The notes beneath the pieces were generated by a model. That model saw only the letters and a list, made by a program, of their open reading frames with translations. It made no database searches and was not told the origin of the DNA. Source: a virus. Taken from it: a stretch of 25,611 bases of DNA. The first letter of the stretch is position 1; the number at the start of each line of letters is the position of its first letter. The stretch is from IMG/VR virus record IMGVR_UViG_3300036804_000034, positions 1 to 25,611 of that record. One strand, written 5' to 3'. Of the stretch, positions 5,569 to 13,854 are shown one piece after another. A program made the position numbers and the translations under genes.

Positions 5569-5847
5569 TCACCTCTTATGGCTCGGTGATGAGGTCGCCA
5601 TCGGGATGGCAGTGAAAGGAGGCGGCAGCATCAATGGCACTACCCTTGGCGTCGGCGTTGCAGTCGGTGGTGGCCACCCCGTGGGAACCCACGTCGGTGT
5701 CGGCGTTGGTGATGGACCGGGGGTCATCGTTGTCATCGGCCCTGCCGTCGCTGGAAACCACACAATAGTCGGGGTTGAAGTTGGAGTCTGCGCGAACGCC
5801 ACGGCGGCGAACAAGAACCCCAGTAGTAATAGAATTGTGCTTTTCAT
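5569..5847 (-). CDS. Exported Pro/Thr-rich protein
   Basis: The product is 92 residues. It starts directly after the stop of the large fibre gene (TAAATG) with no clear ribosome binding site, so re-initiation is likely. Residues 1-20 are a clear signal peptide (MKSTILLLLGFLFAAVAFAQ, cleavage near AFA/Q). The mature part is dominated by Pro, Thr and Ser (TPGPSPTPTPTW) and lacks a fold I can recognise. Such regions are often extended linkers or O-glycosylated in other proteins. It resembles the exported His/Pro/Thr-rich mini-protein at 16512-16685 in design. Its role is unknown. Confidence 0.65.
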   Translation of the reverse strand: MKSTILLLLGFLFAAVAFAQTPTSTPTIVWFPATAGPMTTMTPGPSPTPTPTWVPTGWPPPTATPTPRVVPLMLPPPFTAIPMATSSPSHKR

Positions 5848-8800
5848 TTAATATACGTCAGCGCAGTGATACGCGAACCACAATCCGCCACAAACAGGCC
5901 CGCCCGCATAATTGACACAACCGAACTGTATATTGTTGGCATTCTGAGCGTTGGTATAGATAACACCTGACGAGCCTGCTCCGGCGGTAGCGATGCAGGC
6001 CGGGTTCCCGTTAAAAGGCTTCGCGAAATTCAACTGGACCGGCCAAGCGCTGGCTAGAATGTACCCGAACGCGTCTCGTGATCCCGACATGAGCGAGCCA
6101 TTGGTAACACTGGCGGAGCCATAATTAGCGTTGTTGGCTAGATGGACAACATTGAGCGTCCAGTTCGACCAACTAAAAGTCTGATTCCAAGCAGAGATCG
6201 TGGTTCCTCCCGGTGCCGCTCCAGTCCAGCCAATGAATCCACCGCCGGGAGTGAGGTCCAAGATTGGTGCCCCGCCGCCAGCACCCCCGTCTGTTACCCA
6301 AGCACCACTACCGGGGGATAGAGCGGCTCCGGTTATATCGATAGTCCCAAATGTACGTCCGGTAAGATAACCGTTGCCGACATTGAATCCAGTAATCCCG
6401 CTGTTTCCACCAAATATGGCAGCGTAACCGGGAACCGATAGGCCAGCGAAATTCGTACCGTTGCTTAGAAACTGCCCGAGGCCACCACCAGCATAGTTCA
6501 AGATTGAGGTCGCATTCCCTCCGTAAATACTGACGTTATGCACGCTATTTATCCACAGACCCTGCGAGGCACTAGTCCCAAACAACGCAACGTTATGCGT
6601 GGCGGCATCGGTGAAGCCAGTGTTAGTCAATTGAAAGGCGGCGTATTCCGATGCATCGTTGCTGAGGTACATAGTTTCGTTGGCGTGGGCACCCGTTGCA
6701 TTATTGGTTAAATTGGTAGTGGCACCCCAATTGCCATTAGCCGTCATTTGCAACAGACCCGAAGCAGTACCACCAGCATTATTCGTTGCGTTGTTTTGTA
6801 GATTGAACAGACTAGTCCACGGTTTCGTACCGTCGGTGCCAGCGGGAACTACCATCATCCGCGCCGCCTCAAGATTGCCTAGCCAAAAATGAACCGGCGG
6901 TGCCGGAGTGATGGTCGTGTTAGTCGCGAACTCCATTCCACCCGCACCATTGCTGGCTAGTTGCAGACTGTCACCGGCAACGGCTGGACCGGAAGCAGTA
7001 TAACCGCTGCTCACCATCATCAACCAACCCGAATGGACGTCGTTATTAAGATAAATTGGACCCGCACCCGCGTTTGTACCGGAAGTGGTGTTCGTGATGC
7101 TCACCACAGCTCCGTGATTACCGCTTGAGGTCGCTTGAAGCAGATTGCCCGCTGCCGTGGGCGCAGCCGCTCCGATACCGAGCGCCAACATGTTGTTGTG
7201 GCCCGCAGTCGTATAGGTGCTGCCGTCAGGGAACGTCATGGTGCCGGTAAAACTAGGCGAAGCGATAGGCGCGAATATACTGGTCAACGCTGTGCCACCG
7301 CTCTTGGTTACGGTGATAGCGCCCGCACTGTTGATGGTCGCGTCACCCGACATGGTGACTCCCGCGAACGCAGTGCCCGACTGCGCAATATCGATCTGTC
7401 CTGCCGTAGGCGCAGTGCTGGACCCTCGCCCTCCATTGGCAATGCTCAAGGGTACTGATGCAGTCGCCAAGGCACTGAACGCCACCCCGCCCGTCTTGGT
7501 GACCGTCGCGACATAACTGTTCGTACCCCCGCGAGCGTAGGTAAAATCGCCGCTCACCGTCTCCGCTTCGGAGATGTTAGCAGCTGAATATCCGGCAACC
7601 TGCGGAGGCGATCCATTGGGATAAGTGGCACCACCCGAGATACCACAAGGCCCGCCTGCATCCACCAGATTGCCGCTCGCATCGAACTTCGCGCAGTCGT
7701 TGCCAATGAGTGTGCCGCTGGTCGTTCCAAAGACAATCGTACTACCCGAGCGTGCTCCGGTAGTTGGAGCGCCACCGGCACCACCGCCAAGAACCGGCGC
7801 ACTAGCACTCAGTGTCCCTGACGATTGCAGCGTCGCATTACTGCTAAAGTACAAGATGCCGCCGCTGGTTGGCCCGGTTGTCGGCAAAGCAACCGGATTC
7901 GTAGGACCGAAATGCAGGCCCGACACAGTCGCGAGGCCAGAAAGACTCACGGCTACATCTCCGCTCATTGTCTGAGGAGTGTAAGTCGTCGCAGTCTGCG
8001 CAATGAGAATCTGCCCCGCTGACGGAGCAGTACCAGAACCCAAACCGCCATTCGCTACGGATAGCGGCGTGCTCGCGGTTGCCAGCGGTCCCAGTGGAGT
8101 CCCGCCGGTCTTAGTCACCGTCAGATTTCCGTTGGTAGCGAGCACCGCGTCACCGCCCACGGTCTCGGGCGCATAGCCAGTAGCTGACTGGGCAATCAGT
8201 ATCTGTGGCGCGGTGGGCGCGGCGGAATTGCCGGTTCCGCCGCTGGCAATGGCCAATGGGTTGGCCAGCGTGAGTGTCGGCGCGCTTAATACACTGCCCG
8301 TTGGCAAAGTCAGGCCAGAAGCACTCAGCGTGGCAATGCTAGTTGGAGTGAAAGTGTTACCGACCGTCAATCCGGTGTTTTCAAAGAACGATATGCCGGT
8401 ACTTCCTTCAGTTATGATGTCTGCGGTAGTCGCACTCGCAAGCCAGTTAGTGCCGTTGTTGTACGCCCCGGCTGCCATGTTCATGTTGGGCGCAGTAGCG
8501 CCTGAACTTAGTGACCCGATGGGCGTGGTTGCCGATCCGAAAAACTGCTGCGTCGCTGGGCCGGTGCCGGTCAGCGTGAGCGTCGGCGTCTGTATCGTTC
8601 CCCCGCTGGCCACGGCCACCGTCCCGGTAAAGGTCGGCGACGCGAGAGTCGCAAACCCTGGACAGTTCAGCGTGTAGCTGCTCGTAGAGTTCCACACGAA
8701 CGAGCAGTTGCCGCGACCACCGCTCACCGTCTGCCACTCGGGAGTGTTGTTGGAGTTGACGCCGAATACCTGCCCTGAAGCAGCTGGATTGGGAACAGGC

Positions 8801-9177
8801 GTCACCAGATAAGTGCCCATGATCATGTTGCCGAAAGGCGAGGTGCTCTGGTTGGGGATGATCGCGCTGAAGGGCGCACCGCAGTTGCCGAGCTGGTCAC
8901 ATATCGTGATCGAGTTCACCAACAGCTGCGCAAAGGTATTGGGACCAATGACTCCATTCTGATCGGTATTTATCGAGATGATCTTCCGCGCAACCGTTTG
9001 GCCGCCTGCGAGGACTTGGGTCTTGATCGAATCGAAATTGATGACGCCATTCTTGAGCGGTTGACCGCTCGCGTCCTGGACGGTGCCGGTGAGGGTACAG
9101 CTCGGCACCGACTGCGCGTGCGCTACGCCGCCAGCGAAGACCAGCAGAATTGCGAAAACAAATAGTCTCTTGAGCAT
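5848..9177 (-). CDS. Large repeat-containing tail-fibre-like protein with a signal peptide
   Basis: The product is 1109 residues from the ATG at 9175-9177, which has GGGGAGG upstream. The five codons added by starting at 9192 are not supported. Residues 1-22 are a signal peptide (MLKRLFVFAILLVFAGGVAH, then AQ). Next is a transthyretin- or carboxypeptidase-regulatory-like module beginning CTLTGTVQDASGQPLKNGVI. Residues about 300-660 hold three or four divergent repeats with PLSVANGGLGSGTAP, GQILIAQ and TVTKTGG, typical of phage fibre shafts. A second repeat pair covers about 660-900. The last 100 residues look like a Cys-containing receptor-binding head. Fibre function follows from the repeats and the nozzle neighbour. 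The signal peptide is abnormal for a virion protein. Confidence 0.75.
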   Translation of the reverse strand: MLKRLFVFAILLVFAGGVAHAQSVPSCTLTGTVQDASGQPLKNGVINFDSIKTQVLAGGQTVARKIISINTDQNGVIGPNTFAQLLVNSITICDQLGNCGAPFSAIIPNQSTSPFGNMIMGTYLVTPVPNPAASGQVFGVNSNNTPEWQTVSGGRGNCSFVWNSTSSYTLNCPGFATLASPTFTGTVAVASGGTIQTPTLTLTGTGPATQQFFGSATTPIGSLSSGATAPNMNMAAGAYNNGTNWLASATTADIITEGSTGISFFENTGLTVGNTFTPTSIATLSASGLTLPTGSVLSAPTLTLANPLAIASGGTGNSAAPTAPQILIAQSATGYAPETVGGDAVLATNGNLTVTKTGGTPLGPLATASTPLSVANGGLGSGTAPSAGQILIAQTATTYTPQTMSGDVAVSLSGLATVSGLHFGPTNPVALPTTGPTSGGILYFSSNATLQSSGTLSASAPVLGGGAGGAPTTGARSGSTIVFGTTSGTLIGNDCAKFDASGNLVDAGGPCGISGGATYPNGSPPQVAGYSAANISEAETVSGDFTYARGGTNSYVATVTKTGGVAFSALATASVPLSIANGGRGSSTAPTAGQIDIAQSGTAFAGVTMSGDATINSAGAITVTKSGGTALTSIFAPIASPSFTGTMTFPDGSTYTTAGHNNMLALGIGAAAPTAAGNLLQATSSGNHGAVVSITNTTSGTNAGAGPIYLNNDVHSGWLMMVSSGYTASGPAVAGDSLQLASNGAGGMEFATNTTITPAPPVHFWLGNLEAARMMVVPAGTDGTKPWTSLFNLQNNATNNAGGTASGLLQMTANGNWGATTNLTNNATGAHANETMYLSNDASEYAAFQLTNTGFTDAATHNVALFGTSASQGLWINSVHNVSIYGGNATSILNYAGGGLGQFLSNGTNFAGLSVPGYAAIFGGNSGITGFNVGNGYLTGRTFGTIDITGAALSPGSGAWVTDGGAGGGAPILDLTPGGGFIGWTGAAPGGTTISAWNQTFSWSNWTLNVVHLANNANYGSASVTNGSLMSGSRDAFGYILASAWPVQLNFAKPFNGNPACIATAGAGSSGVIYTNAQNANNIQFGCVNYAGGPVCGGLWFAYHCADVY

Positions 9178-9237
9178 CGCTCGCCTCCCCAAGAAGGCCG
9201 AAGTCTTCTCGGGTAAGACGGCGAGTGTGGTGCGGCG

Positions 9238-9648
9238 CTAGACATACCAAACCTTTGTCACCGGGTGATAAACCGCCAGCACCAGTGCCCCAACTGGCGG
9301 CGACACTGCGCGGCTGATGTTCCCGCCAGTGCCGAGCGCGAAGCCATTCAGCGAGATGAGCGCGAGCAGGCCATTGTAACCCGCAGGCGGCACGATGGTC
9401 GTCACGGTGACGGTTCCGGTTACGATGTGCATGAAGTTGGTCGGATGGATAGTGGCTGCCGAGGCGATGTTCGGCCCGTAGTTCTGCGCGTTGTTGTTTA
9501 CCGCCTGAACCAGATTCTGGAAATACTGCTGATTGTAGTTGTTCTGCGTATCGACAATGGATTTCACGCGATCGCGAAACGAGCGGAAGTCGCGCACATC
9601 GGCGAGCGAAATGTTCGGCGGGCTATAAGACGAGACTTGGTAACTCAT
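9238..9648 (-). CDS. Small tail protein, fibre or fibre-adaptor-like
   Basis: The product is 136 residues. Its ATG overlaps the TGA of the nozzle gene (ATGA). The N-terminal half is helical (SLADVRDFRSFRDRVKSIVD, then NNYNQQYFQNLVQAVNN). The C-terminal half is beta-rich (TVTVTTIVPPAGYNGLLALI, ALVLAVYHPVTKVWYV), like the small C-terminal domains of phage tail proteins. I do not recognise the family. Position between the nozzle and the long fibre suggests a fibre attachment or tip component, which is inference. Confidence 0.7.
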   Translation of the reverse strand: MSYQVSSYSPPNISLADVRDFRSFRDRVKSIVDTQNNYNQQYFQNLVQAVNNNAQNYGPNIASAATIHPTNFMHIVTGTVTVTTIVPPAGYNGLLALISLNGFALGTGGNISRAVSPPVGALVLAVYHPVTKVWYV

Positions 9649-11027
9649 CGCACCCCACCTTGCCGATACTCGTAAGCAATTGCCTGCACTTCGGCAGGAC
9701 CGGAAGTCTGGAGCTGAATGCGATGATAGCGGTCATACTGACGAAAATTATGCCAGGCGTCCGGTCCAAGGACCGGGGTCGGTCCCTGCGAATCGGGCTG
9801 ACCCAGGACATTGGTGTGAAAGGGAATCAGGCTCTCGCCGGTCGGATACAGACCCTCGCTGTAAGTCGCACGCACACGCATCAGCTGGCTCAACCGCGAG
9901 GGACTACCCTGGTAACCAGTCTTGAGCCGCATCGCCCCCGGCGGGCCGGTCCACGTCCACAGCGAGTGATCACTCGCGAGGTAGTAGCCGCTCATGTTCC
10001 CCGGCTGGGTATTGCCAATCACCGTGTTCATCGCCAGGTAGCCGGTCGCCCATTTACCAACCCGCAGATTGTAGGCAACGTAGCGGTCGGCATCGGGTGG
10101 ATTGGGTGCCTGCGTTGAACACCAGTGCCAGTAGATGGTGGCGTTCGGGTCGTCATACCAGCTGGTGGTCAGGTGGATGTTGTTCATATCGACGTTATCG
10201 AAGAAGTAACGCCGAACATTGTTAGGAATGCGGGTCGGCGTATAGCCGGTGGTCACATAGAAGTCATCGATGCCGAGAAACGCGATCGAATCCGGCAGCA
10301 CACACACGCACTCTTGTCCCCAGGTGCCGGTCTCCGCAGAGATGAGCTGAAAATTCCACACGAAGGGCGCGCCGGTAAAGGTGCCAAGCCAGATGGCGTT
10401 CTTCTTGAAGACTAGCTGCGCGCGGAAAATCGGTGCCGCCGCGACAATAGGGCCGGGATAGTCATAGAGCGTGCCGGTTGCAGCCAGGGTCTGCACGTCA
10501 GGCGTCCAAGTAGTGTCATTGCCGAAGGCGCTGTTGTACCAGTTCGCACCCTGGTACATGACCACCGTGCCCGCCACCGAGAGCACCACGCTCGCGTTGG
10601 TGGGGGGCGCCCCGGTCACGCCGGGCAGGATGGCAAAGGTGCCGGTGGGGCCGCTCGCCATTATCGGCGAGAGGCCGGGGGCTACCGCGATGACATCATC
10701 ATTGAACTGGGTGAAGCGAACCCGACCCGTCGCTCCATACCCGATACCGGCTTGTTGCCACGCACCGCTTACCAGCCGAAAGATGTGGCCAACGCCTGCG
10801 ACCAGCACCGAGGTTGAACCATCGCCGTAGTAGGCGAGGTAGGAACCATAGACCGGCTCAGGCAGCGCAGGCGCAACCTGTACCGCCGTGTTCCGCGCCT
10901 TGTACCCTTTGGTGGTAGGGATCGCGTTATTGCAATCGAGCAGGATGCCGGGCGTATCGCTGGGCAGATCAGGCGCGAAGTCCTGAAACGGGATGCTCTG
11001 ACCACTGCCCTGTTGGTAATTGCCCAT
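9645..11027 (-). CDS. Tail nozzle / DNA-stabilisation protein, P22 gp10-like
   Basis: The product is 460 residues. It is rich in short strands separated by Gly/Asp/Trp turns, as expected for a beta-propeller. The segment NFQLISAETGTWGQECVCVL followed by DSIAFLGIDDFYVTTG and later TRIPNNVRRYFFDN is characteristic, as I recognise it, of the P22 gp10-like nozzle or packaged-DNA-stabilisation family. In that family the protein closes the tail tube below the adaptor. The C-terminus RYHRIQLQTSGPAEVQAIAY fits the same fold. The ribosome binding site is weak. It is followed by fibre-like genes, as in other short-tailed phages. Confidence 0.75.
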   Translation of the reverse strand: MGNYQQGSGQSIPFQDFAPDLPSDTPGILLDCNNAIPTTKGYKARNTAVQVAPALPEPVYGSYLAYYGDGSTSVLVAGVGHIFRLVSGAWQQAGIGYGATGRVRFTQFNDDVIAVAPGLSPIMASGPTGTFAILPGVTGAPPTNASVVLSVAGTVVMYQGANWYNSAFGNDTTWTPDVQTLAATGTLYDYPGPIVAAAPIFRAQLVFKKNAIWLGTFTGAPFVWNFQLISAETGTWGQECVCVLPDSIAFLGIDDFYVTTGYTPTRIPNNVRRYFFDNVDMNNIHLTTSWYDDPNATIYWHWCSTQAPNPPDADRYVAYNLRVGKWATGYLAMNTVIGNTQPGNMSGYYLASDHSLWTWTGPPGAMRLKTGYQGSPSRLSQLMRVRATYSEGLYPTGESLIPFHTNVLGQPDSQGPTPVLGPDAWHNFRQYDRYHRIQLQTSGPAEVQAIAYEYRQGGVR

Positions 11028-11033
11028 TACTCA

Positions 11034-11228
11034 TTAGTAGGGCGGAGCCTCTCCCGGCGGAGGCCCGAATGCCCCGCGTGTGCGCTTGACCCGCCCAAAC
11101 GACGGCGCCGGGGTTTTGCGCATCGCCTCGGGGCCTTTGGGGCCTTTCGGCATCCCGAGTCCCTTCCCCACCCCGAACGCCTTCCCGAGCGGACTCGCCT
11201 TGGGTTTCTTGAATCCGAACTTTTTCAT
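11034..11228 (-). CDS. Small basic Gly/Pro/Lys-rich protein
   Basis: The product is 64 residues from the ATG at 11226-11228, with GAGG upstream. A longer open frame up to 11339 has no ribosome binding site. It begins MKKFGFKKPKASPLGKAFGV and is strongly basic and low-complexity (GKGLGMPKGPKGP, RVKRTRGAFG), ending PPPGEAPPY. No fold is apparent. Such peptides in virion blocks may bind DNA or RNA or be minor virion components. Here there is only composition and position to go on. Confidence 0.6.
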   Translation of the reverse strand: MKKFGFKKPKASPLGKAFGVGKGLGMPKGPKGPEAMRKTPAPSFGRVKRTRGAFGPPPGEAPPY

Positions 11229-11229
11229 T

Positions 11230-11436
11230 TCAATAACCTCGTGAACCTCGCGTGTGCTTACCGCGTCCGACATGCACCGGAAGCTTGCTGGTCTTGGTGC
11301 CCGAGAACTCGCGCACCTTGGGGCGTCCCATTGCGGCAAACTTCTTGACTGCGGGCGATGGACTCTTGAGGTCGCCCTTCAAGTAGCTATCCGCCATCCC
11401 CGCAAGCCGCTGCTGACTCTTCGACTCCGATGGCAT
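11230..11436 (-). CDS. Small basic protein, DUF3008-like
   Basis: The product is 68 residues from the ATG at 11434-11436, led by AGGAGGG. The opening MPSESKSQQRLAGMADSYLK follows the MPxxSKxQQR pattern I associate with the DUF3008-type small proteins found in bacteria and phages. The middle AVKKFAAMGRPKVREFSGTK also fits that layout. The C-terminus is basic and Gly-rich (HVGRGKHTRGSRGY). No biochemical role is established for the family as far as I know. It lies between the scaffold and a second small basic protein, so a virion or assembly role is plausible. Confidence 0.65.
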   Translation of the reverse strand: MPSESKSQQRLAGMADSYLKGDLKSPSPAVKKFAAMGRPKVREFSGTKTSKLPVHVGRGKHTRGSRGY

Positions 11437-11444
11437 AAACCCTC

Positions 11445-12488
11445 CTATTGGCGAACTCCCTCCAGGCGCTCCAGCGCCTTGTTGATCTGGATGGCGCGCT
11501 GCGGGTCTTGGAGCGCTTCCACGAAATCGTTCTCGTCCATGTCGGCTATCTGTTGCGCCGAAAGTGCCGACCAATTGGCGTTGCTGTCATCGAGGATGGG
11601 CGCGCGAGACAGCCCCTGCGCGGCCTGGCCCTTGCGAAGCTGCGCGAGTTTTTCTTGCGAAGAGGGCGGCGCAGCGGCAGCTGCCGCCTCGGGGGTAGGC
11701 GCCGCCCCCTGATAACCCATGGTTCTGGCGGCGTCGTAGTACGCCTGCGCGGCGCTCTTGCCGTTCTGGCGCGCCGCATAGGCAACCGCGAGGGCCTCGT
11801 TATTGACGATCACCTCGGCCTGGTCGGGCGGCAGGCCGACCGACTGCCAGAAGGTGACTCGCGCCTGACGCGCGTGCTGCGCGGCCTGTTCGTAGTCGGG
11901 CTGCCGCTGCCGATAGCTATTGATGTCGTTGGTTAGCCACAGATTGAAGTCGCTTAGGTTGGCGGATTGCTGAACTTGCTGGCTGGTCTGCCCCAGGTTC
12001 TGCCGCACCTCTTGGAGGGATTGGGTGAGCTGGTCGATCTTGCGATCGCGCTCCCACAGCTGCGCCCCGTAAGGGTCGAGCGTCTCATCGGGCTTGGTAG
12101 GAATCTTGGCCTTCTCGGCATCGGTCTGTTGCTGGCGCTCAAAGTTCGCTTGCGCTTCCTGCGCCAGGCGCGAGCGCTCTTCCAGGCGCGCCCACTTCTC
12201 GCGCATCTCGGACAGCTCGCGATCCTTGCGCTTGCTCTCTTCGTTGACCTCCCGAAAGCGTTCGTAGGGAATCGCCTGCTCGGGGGTTTTCTTGGTCTTG
12301 GGCGGCTGCTGGCCGGGCTGCCCGGCGGGTAAGACCTGGGGTGGCAGCGCTTCTTCGGCGGGAGGCGCCTGCGGTGGTGACGGGGCCGCAGGCTCCGCCT
12401 CACTGGCTATAGCTTGCTGGTCCTCTTGGGTGAGGACTTCATCCTCATTGAGTAACGCCTGATTAGTCGGTGCCGCCGCTGTCGGCAT
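11445..12488 (-). CDS. Candidate capsid scaffolding protein
   Basis: The product is 347 residues, with GGAGGGG before the ATG. The N-terminal 70 residues are disordered-looking and Pro/Glu/Gln-rich. A segment IPYERFREVNEESKRKDREL opens a long charged coiled coil (to about residue 130), the common opening of phage scaffolds. Further Gln-rich helices follow, and an Ala-rich helical C-terminus ends DPQRAIQINKALERLEGVRQ. Scaffolds guide head assembly and usually sit next to the MCP. Here the MCP lies about 6.5 kb downstream, past the tail genes. A hairpin (12499-12515) precedes the ribosome binding site. Confidence 0.7.
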   Translation of the reverse strand: MPTAAAPTNQALLNEDEVLTQEDQQAIASEAEPAAPSPPQAPPAEEALPPQVLPAGQPGQQPPKTKKTPEQAIPYERFREVNEESKRKDRELSEMREKWARLEERSRLAQEAQANFERQQQTDAEKAKIPTKPDETLDPYGAQLWERDRKIDQLTQSLQEVRQNLGQTSQQVQQSANLSDFNLWLTNDINSYRQRQPDYEQAAQHARQARVTFWQSVGLPPDQAEVIVNNEALAVAYAARQNGKSAAQAYYDAARTMGYQGAAPTPEAAAAAAPPSSQEKLAQLRKGQAAQGLSRAPILDDSNANWSALSAQQIADMDENDFVEALQDPQRAIQINKALERLEGVRQ

Positions 12489-12498
12489 AATCCCCTCC

Positions 12499-12515
12499 GC
12501 GCAGCTTCACTGCGC
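12499..12515 (-). promoter_or_regulatory. Hairpin just upstream of the scaffold ribosome binding site
   Basis: GCGCAG and CTGCGC form a perfect 6-pair stem around a 5-base loop (TGAAG on the minus strand). The GG that follows, part of the GGAGGGG ribosome binding site, could extend the stem with an upstream CC. The same GCGCAG/CTGCGC stem occurs at 16492-16510 before another start. Confidence 0.45.
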
Positions 12516-12565
12516 TCGGTCCTTCTTTTAGGGATTAGTGCCTGCATAGCCATCTCATTAACAGA

Positions 12566-13852
12566 TTAGGCGGCTTCCTTCATACCACCCCAATCAAGGC
12601 GCAAACGCTCCCCTGCCCTTATACAGTCGGCAGCTTTGGTAAAGGCGCTCGGGTCATAATTCACCTGGTAGCCAGTAACCGACTCCGCCGCTTCCAGGGC
12701 ATCCCCGACCGCCGCCTCCAGCGAGTCGCCATAGCCAATAGCGGCGCCGAACTCGGTCACATCGCTTGGGGACACCGCGTAGTCATGCCCGTCGATGCGG
12801 CAGTGATGATGAATCCGCACCCGATCGGGGCGACCGATTTCCAGGCCGAGGTAGTACACCGGCTTGGGATATTGCTCCTTGGCCCACTTGGTGGTCATGA
12901 CTACCTGCGCGGCGTAGGCCCCCCGATACTTGGGCTTGGGCATCAGCCCGTTGGCCCCGTCCCACATCACCTCGCCGATATTCTCAATGAGCTGAGACTG
13001 AACTTCCGAAGGCGGCGAGGGAAAGCGCGCGGTAAAGTCGATGAGATACGCCTCTTCGCGGGTGAAGCGCACCTCGTTGCTCATGGGACCGCGATAGCTG
13101 ATGCCCTCAAGCAGCGGCGCTATCTTGTTATGCACCTGGAGGAGCCGATCGGGCACCGCGCCCACCAGGCCGACATAGGCTTGGTCCTTTACTTCATAGC
13201 CCCACAGCGAGGGCGTCATGAGCTTACCGTCCACCACCATGGCATCGATGCCGACCTCGCACGCCTCGCCATCTTCATCCTGGATAGGCTGCTCCACGAT
13301 GAACTCGCAGATGTCCTGGAACGCGCCGAGCTTGGCGGCCAGCTCATCGAGCCACGATTGAGTGGCGAAGTAGGATTGGTGGTGGAAGGTTTCCATATCG
13401 CCGCGAAAGTTGGAGAGCTTGATAAAACATTCGTCGGCGTCACGCAGAAACTCGCGAAGCTTGTCGAGTCCCTTCACCAGCATTGCCACCGAGGTGTCGA
13501 GTCCGCATTGCTCCACGATGGTGCGTAGAAACCAGCGATCGCGCTCCAGCCGCGCGCCCTTGCCGGAACCCCACACCTTCATCCCCTGGTCGCGGAGCTG
13601 CTGCTGAAGTCCGACCATGCCCACGTCGGGGAACACCACCAAGTCGGCGCGGTTTAGAGCCTCAAAGAAGTCCTCAACGCGCTCGACCCCCTCAAGTCCG
13701 TAGCCTGGCATGGCGTCGCGCGAGAGCGAAAAAGCGCGCTCCCACTGCGAGAAGTACAGAACATTGGCGAACTCGCCGACTACTGCATCCGCCAGATGCG
13801 TGTAAAAGCCCGAGAGGTCGTAGAAGAGAACAGTCTTGCGCGAGGTGTCCAC
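12566..13852 (-). CDS. PurD-like ATP-grasp ligase
   Basis: The product is 428 residues from the GTG at 13850-13852, just after the upstream stop. The longer frame to 14101 only overlaps the neighbour. It reads as an ATP-grasp enzyme of the PurD/carboxylate-amine ligase type. There is a Rossmann-like N-domain (KTVLFYDLSG, 6-15; ADLVVFPDVG, 69-78), then VWGSGKGARLERDR (93-106). The lysine-bearing strand is FIKLSNFRGDMETF (143-156). The adenine/E-loop strand is EFIVEQPI (183-190), followed by EVGID (199-203). The closing strand is LIDFTARFPSPPSE (270-283). PurD has E-x-N-x-R there, whereas this protein has D-F-T-A-R, so metal binding may differ. It would join a carboxylate to an amine using ATP. 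The substrate is unknown. Confidence 0.75.
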   Translation of the reverse strand: MDTSRKTVLFYDLSGFYTHLADAVVGEFANVLYFSQWERAFSLSRDAMPGYGLEGVERVEDFFEALNRADLVVFPDVGMVGLQQQLRDQGMKVWGSGKGARLERDRWFLRTIVEQCGLDTSVAMLVKGLDKLREFLRDADECFIKLSNFRGDMETFHHQSYFATQSWLDELAAKLGAFQDICEFIVEQPIQDEDGEACEVGIDAMVVDGKLMTPSLWGYEVKDQAYVGLVGAVPDRLLQVHNKIAPLLEGISYRGPMSNEVRFTREEAYLIDFTARFPSPPSEVQSQLIENIGEVMWDGANGLMPKPKYRGAYAAQVVMTTKWAKEQYPKPVYYLGLEIGRPDRVRIHHHCRIDGHDYAVSPSDVTEFGAAIGYGDSLEAAVGDALEAAESVTGYQVNYDPSAFTKAADCIRAGERLRLDWGGMKEAA

Positions 13853-13854
13853 TT

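Noticed and set aside
5606-5851. Gly/Val-rich plus-strand ORF of 81 residues
   Set aside because: It is the antisense of a Pro/Thr-rich gene, whose codons necessarily read as Gly/Val/Ser on the other strand.
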